Part shown: piece after piece, positions 1-8,279 of the stretch | Position numbering within the stretch: the first letter of the stretch is position 1 | How the letters are laid out: each line of letters opens with the position of its first letter | DNA from: JL08 sp039969355 | Lineage (GTDB): Bacteria > Pseudomonadota > Alphaproteobacteria > Rhodobacterales > Rhodobacteraceae | Reading direction: 5' to 3' | Length of the DNA: 64,000 bases | Assembly: GCA_039969355.1 (NCBI GenBank) | Contig: JBDVOA010000001.1 | Coordinates: 62,001 to 126,000 of the forward strand | Translations under genes and position numbers: made by a program | The notes under the pieces: model-generated | Seen by the model: only the letters and a program-made list of their open reading frames with translations | What the model was told of the DNA's origin: nothing | Database searches by the model: none

Positions 1-1232
1 CTATTTTGCAGGGGCTGGACTGGCTGGGTTTGGATTACGATGGTGACGTAGTCAGCCAGTTTGACGGCGTCACCCGCCACGCCGAGGTGGCGCACGAATT
101 GTTGGCGAAAGGGCGCGCCTACAAGTGCTTTGCCACCCAGCAAGAGATTGAGACCTTTCGTGAAGAAGCCCGTACCGCAGGTCAATCGACGCTGTTCCGC
201 AGCCCGTGGCGAGATGCCGACCCGTCATCTTACCGCGACACGCCATTTGTGATCCGCATCAAGGCTCCACAAGATGGCACGACAATAATCAACGACGAGG
301 TGCAGGGCGAGGTGACGATCCGCAACGACCAGTTGGATGACATGGTTCTTTTGCGGAGCGATGGTACCCCAGTATACATGCTCGCAGTCGTCGTAGATGA
401 CCACGACATGGGCGTGACCCACGTCATCCGGGGGGATGACCACCTCAACAATGCCGCCCGCCAGATGATGATATATGACGCGATGGAATGGCCCGTTCCG
501 GTCTGGGCGCACATACCGCTTATTCATGGCCCGGATGGCAAGAAGCTCAGCAAACGGCATGGCGCATTGGGCGCGCAAGAATACCAGGTGATGGGGTATC
601 CGGCTGCAGGCATGCGCAATTATCTGGCGCGCCTCGGGTGGAGCCACGGCAATGACGAATTCTTTACGGACGCGCAGGCCCTCGAATGGTTTGACTTGCA
701 GGGGATCGGCAAAAGCCCGGCCCGATTTGACACAAAGAAGCTCGAAAACCTGAGCGGGCAGCATATTGCGGCAACCGACGACGCTGCACTGCAGCAAGAG
801 CTGTGGAATTTTGTGCGTGTTTCCGGCCACTTGTCACCAACTGACGACCAAAAAGCGGGGATGGATCGCGCGATGTACTGCCTAAAGGACCGTGCGCGAA
901 CATTCCCCGAACTTATTGACAAAGCACACTTTATTTTGACATCACGACCAATCCTGCCGGATGATAAGGCGGCAAAGCATCTCGATACTGTATCCCGTAG
1001 TATACTGAGTGAATTGACGCCGCACTTGCAAAATGGTAGCTGGTCCAGAGACGAACTGGAGGAGGTCATGTCCCGTTTTGCGGAATCAAAGAGCATGACT
1101 TTCGGCAAACTGGCGGGTCCGCTGCGGGCGGCCCTTGCTGGACGCGCTGCAACTCCTTCAGTCTACGATATGATGCTGGTTCTCGGGCGTACTGAAACGC
1201 TGGCCCGACTGAACGACGCGTCTCATTCGTAG
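1..1232 (+). CDS. gltX: Glutamyl-tRNA synthetase, 5'-truncated by window edge
   Basis: Charges tRNA-Glu with glutamate in the cytoplasm (class I aminoacyl-tRNA synthetase). The reading frame is open from base 3 and the first visible residues (ILQGLDWLGLDYDG) lie inside the Rossmann catalytic domain, so the true start and the HIGH motif are left of the window. The KMSKS-type loop is visible as KKLSKRHG near bases 538-561, preceded by the RGDDHLNN segment typical of GluRS. The remaining 400 or so residues include the C-terminal anticodon-binding helices. Alphaproteobacteria often carry two GltX copies, one of which may charge tRNA-Gln for the amidotransferase route; which one this is cannot be told here. 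A small hairpin follows the stop. Confidence 0.95.
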   Translation, partial: ILQGLDWLGLDYDGDVVSQFDGVTRHAEVAHELLAKGRAYKCFATQQEIETFREEARTAGQSTLFRSPWRDADPSSYRDTPFVIRIKAPQDGTTIINDEVQGEVTIRNDQLDDMVLLRSDGTPVYMLAVVVDDHDMGVTHVIRGDDHLNNAARQMMIYDAMEWPVPVWAHIPLIHGPDGKKLSKRHGALGAQEYQVMGYPAAGMRNYLARLGWSHGNDEFFTDAQALEWFDLQGIGKSPARFDTKKLENLSGQHIAATDDAALQQELWNFVRVSGHLSPTDDQKAGMDRAMYCLKDRARTFPELIDKAHFILTSRPILPDDKAAKHLDTVSRSILSELTPHLQNGSWSRDELEEVMSRFAESKSMTFGKLAGPLRAALAGRAATPSVYDMMLVLGRTETLARLNDASHS

Positions 1233-1243
1233 AACGGCCCTCT

Positions 1244-1261
1244 GCAGGTTCACACACCTGC
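1244..1261 (+). other. Small hairpin after gltX
   Basis: GCAGGT at 1244-1249 pairs with ACCTGC at 1256-1261 around a 6-base loop, 12 bases after the gltX stop. There is no T-run behind it, so it is at best a weak or factor-assisted transcript end; it may equally stabilise the 3' end. Confidence 0.3.
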
Positions 1262-1358
1262 GCTAAGGGGCACATACATTCACGAGGACCAGCGCTTGCT
1301 GCAGGTCCAGCCGCTGCGATATGGTCGATATATTGCCTGGCAGAAAAAGGGGACTGAA

Positions 1359-2654
1359 ATGAACGACACGCCGAAATCTGCGACATTGGATGTCAACGGA
1401 AACGCTTATGAATTGCCGATATTTTCACCCACGGTAGGCCCAGATGTTGTCGATATTCGCAAGCTCTATGCGCAGGCAGGCGTATTCACTTATGACCCCG
1501 GCTTCACGTCGACGGCAAGCTGCGACAGCACAATAACCTTTATTGATGGTGACAAGGGGCAGTTGTTGCACCGCGGCTACCCCATCGATCAGCTGGCTAG
1601 CAAATCCCATTATTTGGAAGTCTGCTATCTGTTGCTTTATGGCGAATTGCCTTCCGCGAGCGATCTCGAGGATTTCGAGTTCAGGGTCACAAATCATACG
1701 ATGCTGCACGAACAGATGATGTATTTTTTCCGGGGTTTTCGCCGCGATGCGCACCCCATGGCGGTTATGACCGGTGTGGTCGGCGCAATGTCGGCATTTT
1801 ATCACGACAGCACCGATATCAGCGACGAATGGCAGCGCGAGGTTGCCTCTATTCGCCTGATCGCAAAAATGCCGACGATCGCCGCAATGGCATATAAGTT
1901 CACCATCGGCCAACCGTTCGTATATCCGCGAAACGATCTTGATTACGCGTCCAATTTCCTGCGTATGTGTTTTGCGGTGCCAGCCGAAGATTATGAGGTC
2001 AATCCAATCCTGTCGCGCGCAATGGACCGGATTTTCACACTACACGCAGATCACGAACAAAACGCGTCGACATCAACAGTGCGTCTCGCCTCGTCTTCGG
2101 GTGCCAATCCTTTTGCCTGTATCGCAGCTGGTATCGCTTGCCTATGGGGGCCAGCACACGGTGGGGCAAATCAGGCCTGCCTAGAAATGCTCAAGGAAAT
2201 CGGAACGCCGGACCGCATCCCCGAATTCATCGCGAGGGCCAAAGACAAAAATGACTCTTTCCGCCTGATGGGCTTTGGTCACCGCGTGTACAAAAACTTT
2301 GATCCTCGTGCGACCGTGCTCAAACAGTCTGCGGACGAAGTTCTTGAACTGTTGGGGGTCGAGAATAATCCGACCCTTCAGGTCGCCAAGGAGCTCGAAG
2401 CGGCAGCGCTTGCCGACCCTTATTTTGCCGAGAAAAAACTGTTCCCCAATGTCGATTTCTATTCGGGGATCATCCTTGAGGCGATGGGTTTTCCGACATC
2501 GATGTTCACACCTATTTTTGCGGTGTCGCGTACGGTAGGGTGGATTTCACAGTGGAAGGAAATGATTGCGGATCCCCAAAACAAGATTGGCCGGCCCCGC
2601 CAGCTATATCTGGGTGAATCAGAACGCGATTATGTGGACATCGAGGACCGTTAA
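1359..2654 (+). CDS. gltA: Citrate synthase
   Basis: Condenses acetyl-CoA with oxaloacetate to citrate, the entry step of the TCA cycle. It is 431 residues, the normal size of the hexameric Gram-negative type. The catalytic triad is in place: His in GPAHGG (about residue 267), His in GFGHRVYK (about 307) and Asp in NVDFYSG (about 364). The start at 1359 is chosen over an earlier in-frame start at 1296 because AAAGGGG lies just upstream and MNDTPKSA is a typical citrate synthase N terminus. It has its own leader after gltX and stands alone transcriptionally as far as can be seen. Confidence 0.97.
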   Translation: MNDTPKSATLDVNGNAYELPIFSPTVGPDVVDIRKLYAQAGVFTYDPGFTSTASCDSTITFIDGDKGQLLHRGYPIDQLASKSHYLEVCYLLLYGELPSASDLEDFEFRVTNHTMLHEQMMYFFRGFRRDAHPMAVMTGVVGAMSAFYHDSTDISDEWQREVASIRLIAKMPTIAAMAYKFTIGQPFVYPRNDLDYASNFLRMCFAVPAEDYEVNPILSRAMDRIFTLHADHEQNASTSTVRLASSSGANPFACIAAGIACLWGPAHGGANQACLEMLKEIGTPDRIPEFIARAKDKNDSFRLMGFGHRVYKNFDPRATVLKQSADEVLELLGVENNPTLQVAKELEAAALADPYFAEKKLFPNVDFYSGIILEAMGFPTSMFTPIFAVSRTVGWISQWKEMIADPQNKIGRPRQLYLGESERDYVDIEDR

Positions 2655-2723
2655 GGCACTCAAGTCTGCCCGTTTTGCGGATAAGTGACAGGCATGTTGT
2701 TGCTGAAGTAGCCAAGACGCATC

Positions 2724-3401
2724 ATGTTGGGAGACTCCGTGTTTTCTACCGAGCTGATAATCTTGTCCGGTCAACGCCCGCTAAGGCGCGGCGGACGTCG
2801 CGCCGTATATGCGGTACCGGGCAAGCCAGAATTGTTGATCAAGGTCGATACGAAGGAGCACAACAAAAAACCGCTTCCGTTACTGAAAAGAGTGATCCGT
2901 TGGCTCTTTCCGCTGACCCACCATCGCGACAAGATCATCGAAGCGAAGTGCGAAATAGCCACTGCACTTAAGCTTGGCCCCAAGGCCGAGGAGTCCCCGC
3001 TTCCCAAATTTTTTGGCATTGCCGCGACTGACCTGGGCAGCGGGTCGGTCATCGAGAAGATTGTCGACCAGAACGGAAATATTGCCACCACTTTTTACGT
3101 TTTGTGCAAGAAAGGGATCATTACCGATCATCTGATTGGTCTTTTGAATGAACTTGTCGGCAAGATTTATGACCTGCACATTGATTGCAATGACATTCAC
3201 GAAGGCAATATCGTTTTGGGATACCGCAATGGCAAAGAGGCTCTTTTTCTGATTGACGGGTACGGCGATCGCAACATCATCCCGCTTCGGGCCTGGGTCA
3301 GAATAATCAATAACAATCGCCTGGACAATCAATGCCAAAAGATGGCTGACAGCGCGAACTTCGTTTGGAACAAGGCTCAACGGAAGTTCTCTCTACCCTA
3401 G
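2724..3401 (+). CDS. YrbL-like protein (PhoP regulatory network, kinase fold)
   Basis: Similar to the YrbL family first noted as PhoP-regulated in enterobacteria; biochemical role unknown. The N-terminal LSGQRPLRRGGRRAVYAVP matches the family pattern LS.Q.PL..G..R..Y..P, a glycine-rich-loop-like start of a protein kinase fold. A catalytic-loop-like DIHEGNIV (about residues 157-164) is followed by LIDGYGD in the place of a DFG motif, and the tail IIPLRAW is also a family mark. Length 225 is usual. No good ribosome binding site precedes the ATG, so the start is tentative. It is monocistronic and lies beside a decayed region, so it may be accessory. Confidence 0.6.
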   Translation: MLGDSVFSTELIILSGQRPLRRGGRRAVYAVPGKPELLIKVDTKEHNKKPLPLLKRVIRWLFPLTHHRDKIIEAKCEIATALKLGPKAEESPLPKFFGIAATDLGSGSVIEKIVDQNGNIATTFYVLCKKGIITDHLIGLLNELVGKIYDLHIDCNDIHEGNIVLGYRNGKEALFLIDGYGDRNIIPLRAWVRIINNNRLDNQCQKMADSANFVWNKAQRKFSLP

Positions 3402-3662
3402 GCTTTCCTGGATCGGTAACAATCGCTGGCGACTGATGCAGCAGGAACACTCGATGTCGCCACGGCCAAGAAGACGCTGACCGCCTCGCTGTTGCATCGT
3501 CAATTTGTTGACCATCCAATTCAGCTCTAAGCCATGCAGGGAATCGCGAGTCCTGTTTTTGAAGTCCAATGCGACCTGACGCGGGATGCGCATGTCGGTT
3601 TCAGAGTTGCAGGGACTGACTTTTTTTCTAAGACTTGTCTGTGCAAAACGGAGAATGCTGCA
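3402..3662. other. Non-coding or decayed stretch between yrbL-like gene and SDR/LuxR scar
   Basis: About 260 bases without a convincing gene. Short open stretches exist on both strands, for example a plus-strand run reading LATDAAGTLDVATAKK and ending at 3532, but none could be tied to a family and none has a start with a ribosome binding site. It looks like old coding sequence that has lost its frame. No terminator or RNA gene was seen. Confidence 0.4.
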
Positions 3663-3702
3663 ATGAAAGAATTGCACGGTAGAACTGCCCTCGTGACGGG
3701 CA
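3663..3702 (+). pseudogene. Remnant 5' end of a short-chain dehydrogenase gene
   Basis: An ATG at 3663, with GGAGA about 9 bases upstream, reads MKELHGRTALVTGI. This is the standard opening of a short-chain dehydrogenase (first beta strand running into TGxxxGxG), resembling 3-hydroxybutyrate dehydrogenase N termini. The glycine motif then breaks off: the frame continues as ADSAERRR and unrelated sequence to a stop at 3824, while a different frame from about 3697 reads a LuxR-type regulator. The simplest reading is a deletion scar that kept only the start of the enzyme gene. Confidence 0.45.
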
Positions 3703-4101
3703 TTGCGGATTCTGCTGAAAGGCGTCGAGGCGTCCAAAAACGAGGTCGAGGAGCGTATGGTGCAGCAAATCAAAGGGCTTGTTCTCCCACATGTTGGCCG
3801 GTTGCAGCAATTAAATGCAGATGACGACCGGACGCTCTCGCATCTGGAAATCGTTGAAAACAATCTCAAGAATATCACGTCTGCTTTTACCGGAAAATTG
3901 GCACAGGCACTTGAGGCGCTGACGCCAACCGAAGCTGAAATCGTCCAGCTGATCGTGCAGGGGCGCAGTACAAAAGAAATTGCCAAGACACTGTCACGCG
4001 GGACCAGCACCGTCGATTTTCACCGCAACAATATCCGTCAGAAACTGGGTTTGACACATAAGGGCAAGAACCTGCGGCAGCATCTGACCACCCTGCGTTA
4101 A
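3697..4101 (+). pseudogene. C-terminal part of a PAS-LuxR-type regulator (N-terminal domain missing)
   Basis: The frame reads RALRILLKGVEASKNEVEE, then a helical linker, then a complete LuxR/GerE helix-turn-helix (LTPTEAEIVQLIVQG, STKEIAKTL, STVDFHRNNIRQKLGL). This linker plus HTH is characteristic of cytoplasmic PAS-LuxR regulators, but the PAS domain is absent: a TGA at 3694-3696 closes the frame just upstream. The only possible start is a TTG at 3703 without a clear ribosome binding site. It could still make a free DNA-binding domain of 132 residues, as small single-domain LuxR proteins do exist, but loss of function is more likely. The HTH itself shows no damage. Confidence 0.55.
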
Positions 4102-4134
4102 TATGGGGAAAGCCCCCATATAACCCCCATATAA
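4099..4134 (+). repeat. Tandem 11-bp repeat with upstream complementary arm
   Basis: CCCCCATATAA occurs twice back to back at 4113-4123 and 4124-4134. ATATGGGG at 4101-4108 can pair with CCCCATAT in either copy, so two alternative hairpins are possible. The element starts at the stop of the LuxR-like remnant and lies about 90 bases upstream of the Tat-exported metallo-hydrolase gene. It could be an operator, an attenuator or a duplication scar. Confidence 0.6.
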
Positions 4135-4222
4135 TTCTGGTGGGACAGTCTTCCCTTTGATCTCTACCCTTTTTGGCATGCCACCTGTCAGGTGGATGAC
4201 CGAAACCGGGAGGATAGAACAG

Positions 4223-5206
4223 ATGGATAAAAAAGACCTAAAACCAATCAAATTGAACGGCAAGAAAGATGCGTTGGCACCGGGATTGTCGCGACGCTCG
4301 TTTTTCATCGCCGCAGGTGCTGCCGGTGTTGGAAGCGCGGCGAGTCTGCTGACTTCCACATCTGCGCAGGCTCAATCCACAGACTGGACCCAACCGGGCA
4401 ACAACAATCATGTCATCGAACTGCAAAATGCGGCCAGCTTTCCGGACGGCGCGGTGAACATTGACTACTTTGGGCATTGCTCGTTCAAAATCACCTCTCC
4501 CGGTGGTGCATCGGTCGTGGTTGACCCGTGGCGCGACGATCCATCAGGCGCTTGGGGACTGTGGTACAAATATAAATATCCGGAAATCGTGACAGACATC
4601 ACGCTGTCAACGCACACTCACTTTGATCACGATGCCATCGACAGACCGGTTTCAACCATGGTGCTTGACCGTATGGTTGGCACATTCGAATTCGCGGACC
4701 TGAAGATAACCGGATTCGCTGACAAACACGTCTGCAAGGCACCGGGATATTATGACTGGACAAATGCACTTGCAGAATTTGGCGTCGAAGCCTGCGCGCC
4801 CAACAATGTTGGCCATATGGATATGGTGGTTTACCTGATCGAGACTGGTGGCATCCGAACGCTGATCTGGGGCGACAACCGGGCCGACCCCGGACCCGGT
4901 TTCTGGGAGGCTATCGGCCAGGTGGATGTCCTGACATTGCCAGTGGACGGATCAGAGCACATCCTCTCCTACGAACAGGGCAATGCGATTGTGGACAAGC
5001 TTAAGCCGAAAGTGATCATTCCGACGCACTATCTGAATGAAACCACGACATACACGCTGTCCACGTTGAGAAACGCGGATGAATGGGTCAAAAGCCAAAA
5101 AAGCTTCAGGATGCTCGACAGCGCCAACCTCGCCTTGAATGGGGCAGATGTTGCAGGGATGGACCGCGAGTTCATGTATTTTGGCAGCAACACACTGACG
5201 GCATAG
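4223..5206 (+). CDS. Tat-exported metallo-beta-lactamase-fold hydrolase
   Basis: A predicted periplasmic metallo-hydrolase of the UlaG/RNase-Z-like branch of the metallo-beta-lactamase superfamily; substrate unknown. The N terminus carries a twin-arginine signal (LSRRSFFIAAGAAG, then a hydrophobic stretch and AQAQ cleavage region), which implies folding and metal loading before export. The metal motif HTHFDHD lies at about residues 130-136, with later ligands likely in NVGHMD, WGDNRADPG and IIPTHYLNE. The start at 4223 is chosen over 4157 because GGGAGGA precedes it and the Tat signal then sits near the N terminus. It is monocistronic, behind the tandem repeat element, and faces the CoxE-like gene. 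Confidence 0.8.
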   Translation: MDKKDLKPIKLNGKKDALAPGLSRRSFFIAAGAAGVGSAASLLTSTSAQAQSTDWTQPGNNNHVIELQNAASFPDGAVNIDYFGHCSFKITSPGGASVVVDPWRDDPSGAWGLWYKYKYPEIVTDITLSTHTHFDHDAIDRPVSTMVLDRMVGTFEFADLKITGFADKHVCKAPGYYDWTNALAEFGVEACAPNNVGHMDMVVYLIETGGIRTLIWGDNRADPGPGFWEAIGQVDVLTLPVDGSEHILSYEQGNAIVDKLKPKVIIPTHYLNETTTYTLSTLRNADEWVKSQKSFRMLDSANLALNGADVAGMDREFMYFGSNTLTA

Positions 5207-5217
5207 ACTTTGCGAAA

Positions 5218-5247
5218 GAACAAAGGGCCGATGCAGGTTCTTTGTTC
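5218..5247. terminator. Stem-loop between convergent genes
   Basis: GAACAAAG at 5218-5225 pairs with CTTTGTTC at 5240-5247 around a 14-base loop. An overlapping alternative (AAAGAAC with GTTCTTT) is also possible. It lies between the stop of the metallo-hydrolase and the stop of the CoxE-like gene, where a shared terminator would be expected, but no long T-run follows on either strand. Confidence 0.35.
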
Positions 5248-5296
5248 ACAGCCACTCTGCCGAACAACGGAAAGCGGCGGACTGAGCAAATGTGAT

Positions 5297-6553
5297 TCAG
5301 ACCAAAGCCATCAGCCGGGCCTTCTCTCCGACGTCATCTGATCGTGAAATGACAGCGGCCAATTCCTCTAATGAGGCAACGGAATGCCCGGCGCGAAAAC
5401 TGTCGACATGCGGCAGCATTGCGCGGATGCCCTGAGCCTTAGGGGCAAATTCATCCCATCTTAACAGGGGGTTCAGCCAGATCAGACGCCGAGAGGACAG
5501 GTGAAGTCGCTCCATCGCGTTGCCCAGAACGTCCGGATCATCACGATCCAACCCGTCCGTGATTAGCAAGACAACGGCCCCCTGCCCCATGACCCGTCGC
5601 GACCAGTCCCGGTTGAAAGCCGTCAGGCACGACCCGATCCGCGTACCACCTTCCCAATCCTGCGCCTGCGCACCTGCAGCGGCCAGCGCCGCATCAACAT
5701 CGCGTTGCGCCAGATGCCGGGTGATGTTGGTCAAACGGGTGCCAAAGGTGAACCCATGAACCTTGGCCCAGCCTGCGCCGCGGGCATTGGACACTGCATG
5801 CAGAAAGTGCAGAATCACGCGGGAATATTGGCTCATGGACCCGGAAATATCGCACAGCACAACGAGGTTAGGCCAGCGTGGTCGCGGTGCTGCGCGCCTT
5901 ATGTCATGTAATTCACCACCCCGGCGCATCGCGGCCCGCATCGTCGCCGGACCATCAATGTGTGTCCCCAGAAAATTGGACATAAAGCGACGCGAAGCGA
6001 TGGGTTTGACCGGCATGTTCAGCCGCGCCAGCATGCGTTTGGCTTCGGCCATTTCCTGCGTGCTCATCTGCTCGAAATCAAGTTGCCGCAGCCGTTCTTC
6101 GCTGGACATTGTCAAGCTGGCATCAACCTCAATTTCGGTGCCATCGTCTTCGTTCGGGTCTTGCACTTCCGGAATGTCCCGCTCCTGCCCGTCCAGCAAT
6201 GCCTCTGCCGCGCGTTTTTCTGCTGCGTGTCCACTGCGTTCTTCCTGAACGCCGCGCACCGCAGGCATCAGCATCGCCATCATGTGTTCAAGATACCGGG
6301 GATCACGCCAATACAGCCGAAACACTTGGGCGAACACCAAACGATGTTCCGGCCGCGCGACAAAACAGGCTTGCAGCGTCCAGTAAAAATCCCGTTTTTC
6401 CGTGAAACCCGCCACTTCGACAGCACGGATTGCATCAATGATCCGACCCGTGCCGATGGGCAACCCCGCCTTGCGAAGTGCGCGTGCGAAATGGGTGATG
6501 TTGCCAGCCAGTTTGGGATTGTCCGGCAGATCAAGAGGCAGATGTTCGGCCAT
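5297..6553 (-). CDS. VWA domain-containing CoxE-like protein
   Basis: The C-terminal half holds a von Willebrand A domain of the CoxE type. The metal-ion-dependent adhesion site is seen as CDISGSMSQ (about residue 237), a later GGTRIG and LITDGLDRDD. The N-terminal half is helical with an acidic linker (QDPNEDDGTEIEV). CoxE-like proteins work with MoxR-type AAA+ ATPases as chaperones that insert metals or activate enzyme complexes, as known for carbon monoxide dehydrogenase. Here the MoxR partner is two genes upstream in the same unit. The start at 6553 overlaps the stop of the preceding gene by one base (TGATG). No obvious client enzyme lies nearby, so the target is unknown. Confidence 0.85.
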   Translation of the reverse strand: MAEHLPLDLPDNPKLAGNITHFARALRKAGLPIGTGRIIDAIRAVEVAGFTEKRDFYWTLQACFVARPEHRLVFAQVFRLYWRDPRYLEHMMAMLMPAVRGVQEERSGHAAEKRAAEALLDGQERDIPEVQDPNEDDGTEIEVDASLTMSSEERLRQLDFEQMSTQEMAEAKRMLARLNMPVKPIASRRFMSNFLGTHIDGPATMRAAMRRGGELHDIRRAAPRPRWPNLVVLCDISGSMSQYSRVILHFLHAVSNARGAGWAKVHGFTFGTRLTNITRHLAQRDVDAALAAAGAQAQDWEGGTRIGSCLTAFNRDWSRRVMGQGAVVLLITDGLDRDDPDVLGNAMERLHLSSRRLIWLNPLLRWDEFAPKAQGIRAMLPHVDSFRAGHSVASLEELAAVISRSDDVGEKARLMALV

Positions 6554-7236
6554 CAGGGTTCTTCGACGCGCGTGACCAATTCGTACTTGGATGTTCCCGC
6601 ATGAATGAAGTCTCCGAATACAAGAACATAAGCCTTTGGTCCGTCTATATCCCACTGGCCCAGTCTGGCACCCGTCTTGACCCACCCGATCTGGTCACTC
6701 CGTTGCTCATCGGTGTCAAATACTTCACCACCTACTTGAGGACCGCTCACCGCGCGCAACGTAACAATCAGTCGCTGTCCAATGTGATCCGCTGTTGGAA
6801 TGACATACCAGTCTTGTTGGCCTTTGCGAACCGATGCAGCCACGGTCGCACCGATCCTCAACTCGTTCGCGTCCTGAACGATATCGTTTGGTTCACTCTC
6901 TTGCGCGCCCGGTGTGTCTGGAAGGATCACGTGACCCGGCTTTTTCGGGGCCGGTTCAACTTGCCCGGGCGCTTCCGGACTTTCCTCTTCGGTTCCCGAG
7001 CGTTCCTTGACGAACATGGGTGATGCCATGAAAGCGGCCCCGATCAGGAACACCAGCAAACCTGCCGAAGAACTCTCAAATTTCAAACCAAAAAGCTCAA
7101 TCCTTGCAGCGCTTCCCTCGGGCTTGGGCCGCATCAGCAAATAAAGCCCGGCGACCGCGAATAGCAGCCCCGCAGCCATTAATATGACCAACTTTATTCC
7201 GTCCAGAGCTTCAAATACCACTGTGTTTTTCCTCAT
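6553..7236 (-). CDS. Membrane protein with a PPC-like C-terminal domain
   Basis: 227 residues. Two hydrophobic segments (about residues 12-35 and 56-75) are followed by a Pro/Glu-rich linker and a beta-rich region starting SEPNDIVQDANELRIG. That motif (EPND...A..L..G) resembles the pre-peptidase C-terminal (PPC) domain found at the ends of secreted hydrolases. The topology suggests membrane anchoring with the beta domain outside. It lies between moxR (21-base gap) and the CoxE-like gene (1-base overlap), so it is probably the membrane partner or substrate sensor of that chaperone pair. No enzymatic residues were recognised. Confidence 0.6.
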   Translation of the reverse strand: MRKNTVVFEALDGIKLVILMAAGLLFAVAGLYLLMRPKPEGSAARIELFGLKFESSSAGLLVFLIGAAFMASPMFVKERSGTEEESPEAPGQVEPAPKKPGHVILPDTPGAQESEPNDIVQDANELRIGATVAASVRKGQQDWYVIPTADHIGQRLIVTLRAVSGPQVGGEVFDTDEQRSDQIGWVKTGARLGQWDIDGPKAYVLVFGDFIHAGTSKYELVTRVEEP

Positions 7237-7257
7237 TAATCTCCGGCTTGCGGGGCG

Positions 7258-8166
7258 TCACACCGGTTCCAGCGCGGCCCTGGCCTGATCCAATATGCGC
7301 TTGGCCTCGGACCCTTGGATCTTTTGAATATCGTCCTGATACTTCAACACCGCGCCCAGCGTATCGGCGATCACTTCCGGGCTGAGGTTAATTGTATCCA
7401 GCGCCAGCAGGCATTTGGCCCAGTCGATGGTTTCGGCGACGCCGGGTTTCTTGAACAGGTCCTCCGTGCGCAATTGCTGAACAAAGGCGACAACTTCGCG
7501 GCTAAGCGCTGCAGAAGCTTCTGGCGCGCGCGATTGCAGAATTTCGATTTCCCGCTCAAAATCAGGGTAATCGACCCAGTGGTACAGGCACCTGCGTTTC
7601 AACGCATCATGCACTTCCCGTGTGCGGTTTGAGGTCAGCACAACAATCGGCGGCTCAGGCGCTTTTATCGTGCCCAATTCCGGGATCGTGACCTGAAAAT
7701 CGCTGAGCGCCTCAAGCAAAAAAGCTTCAAATGGTTCATCGGTGCGATCCAATTCGTCAATCAACAGAACCGGCGCGCCGTTCTCATCCGGTCGCATGGC
7801 CTCGAGCAAGGGGCGTTCGATCAGAAACTCGGTGCTGAACAATTCGTTCTGCAACGTGCCGCGATCCGTTTCGCCTGCTGCTTCGGCGGTGCGTATTGCG
7901 ATCATCTGAGCCGGAAAATTCCATTCATAAACCGCGCTGGAAGCATCAAGCCCCTCGTAACACTGCAAACGGATAAGGCGCCGGTCCAGCCCCGCAGCAA
8001 GGGCTTTTGCAATTTCGGTCTTGCCGGTGCCGGCCTCACCTTCGAGGAAAAGCGGTCGCCCCAACCTGAGCGCCAGAAACACAACAACGCCCAGCGCCCT
8101 GCCGCACACATAGCCCTGACTGGATAGCATCGCCTGGACATCTTCGATGGTGGTTATTTGTGACAT
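7258..8166 (-). CDS. MoxR-family AAA+ ATPase
   Basis: An AAA+ ATPase of the MoxR group, thought to drive maturation of enzyme complexes with a VWA-domain partner. Walker A is GEAGTGKT at residues 43-50, Walker B is LLIDELDR, and the sensor-1-like VVLTSNRTRE follows. It is 302 residues, the usual size. The start at 8166 is preferred to a longer frame from 8298 because AAGGTG lies just upstream and MSQITTIEDV leads straight into the family's helical start. It is first in a three-gene unit with the PPC-like and CoxE-like genes and is divergent from pyrC with about 110 bases between. Confidence 0.9.
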   Translation of the reverse strand: MSQITTIEDVQAMLSSQGYVCGRALGVVVFLALRLGRPLFLEGEAGTGKTEIAKALAAGLDRRLIRLQCYEGLDASSAVYEWNFPAQMIAIRTAEAAGETDRGTLQNELFSTEFLIERPLLEAMRPDENGAPVLLIDELDRTDEPFEAFLLEALSDFQVTIPELGTIKAPEPPIVVLTSNRTREVHDALKRRCLYHWVDYPDFEREIEILQSRAPEASAALSREVVAFVQQLRTEDLFKKPGVAETIDWAKCLLALDTINLSPEVIADTLGAVLKYQDDIQKIQGSEAKRILDQARAALEPV

Positions 8167-8279
8167 GTTCACCTTTCGCTTTGCGCGATAGGTACATCTT
8201 GTAGGGGTGCCGTCAAGAATATCGCCGCTCAGCGTTTTCAAACTGGCTGCGCGTGTGGCCCTGTGATAGCCACGCAAAT

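Noticed and set aside
3393..4010. Minus-strand 205-codon frame over the LuxR-like remnant
   Set aside because: The plus strand there carries a clear LuxR HTH; the minus frame shows no domain and no ribosome site.
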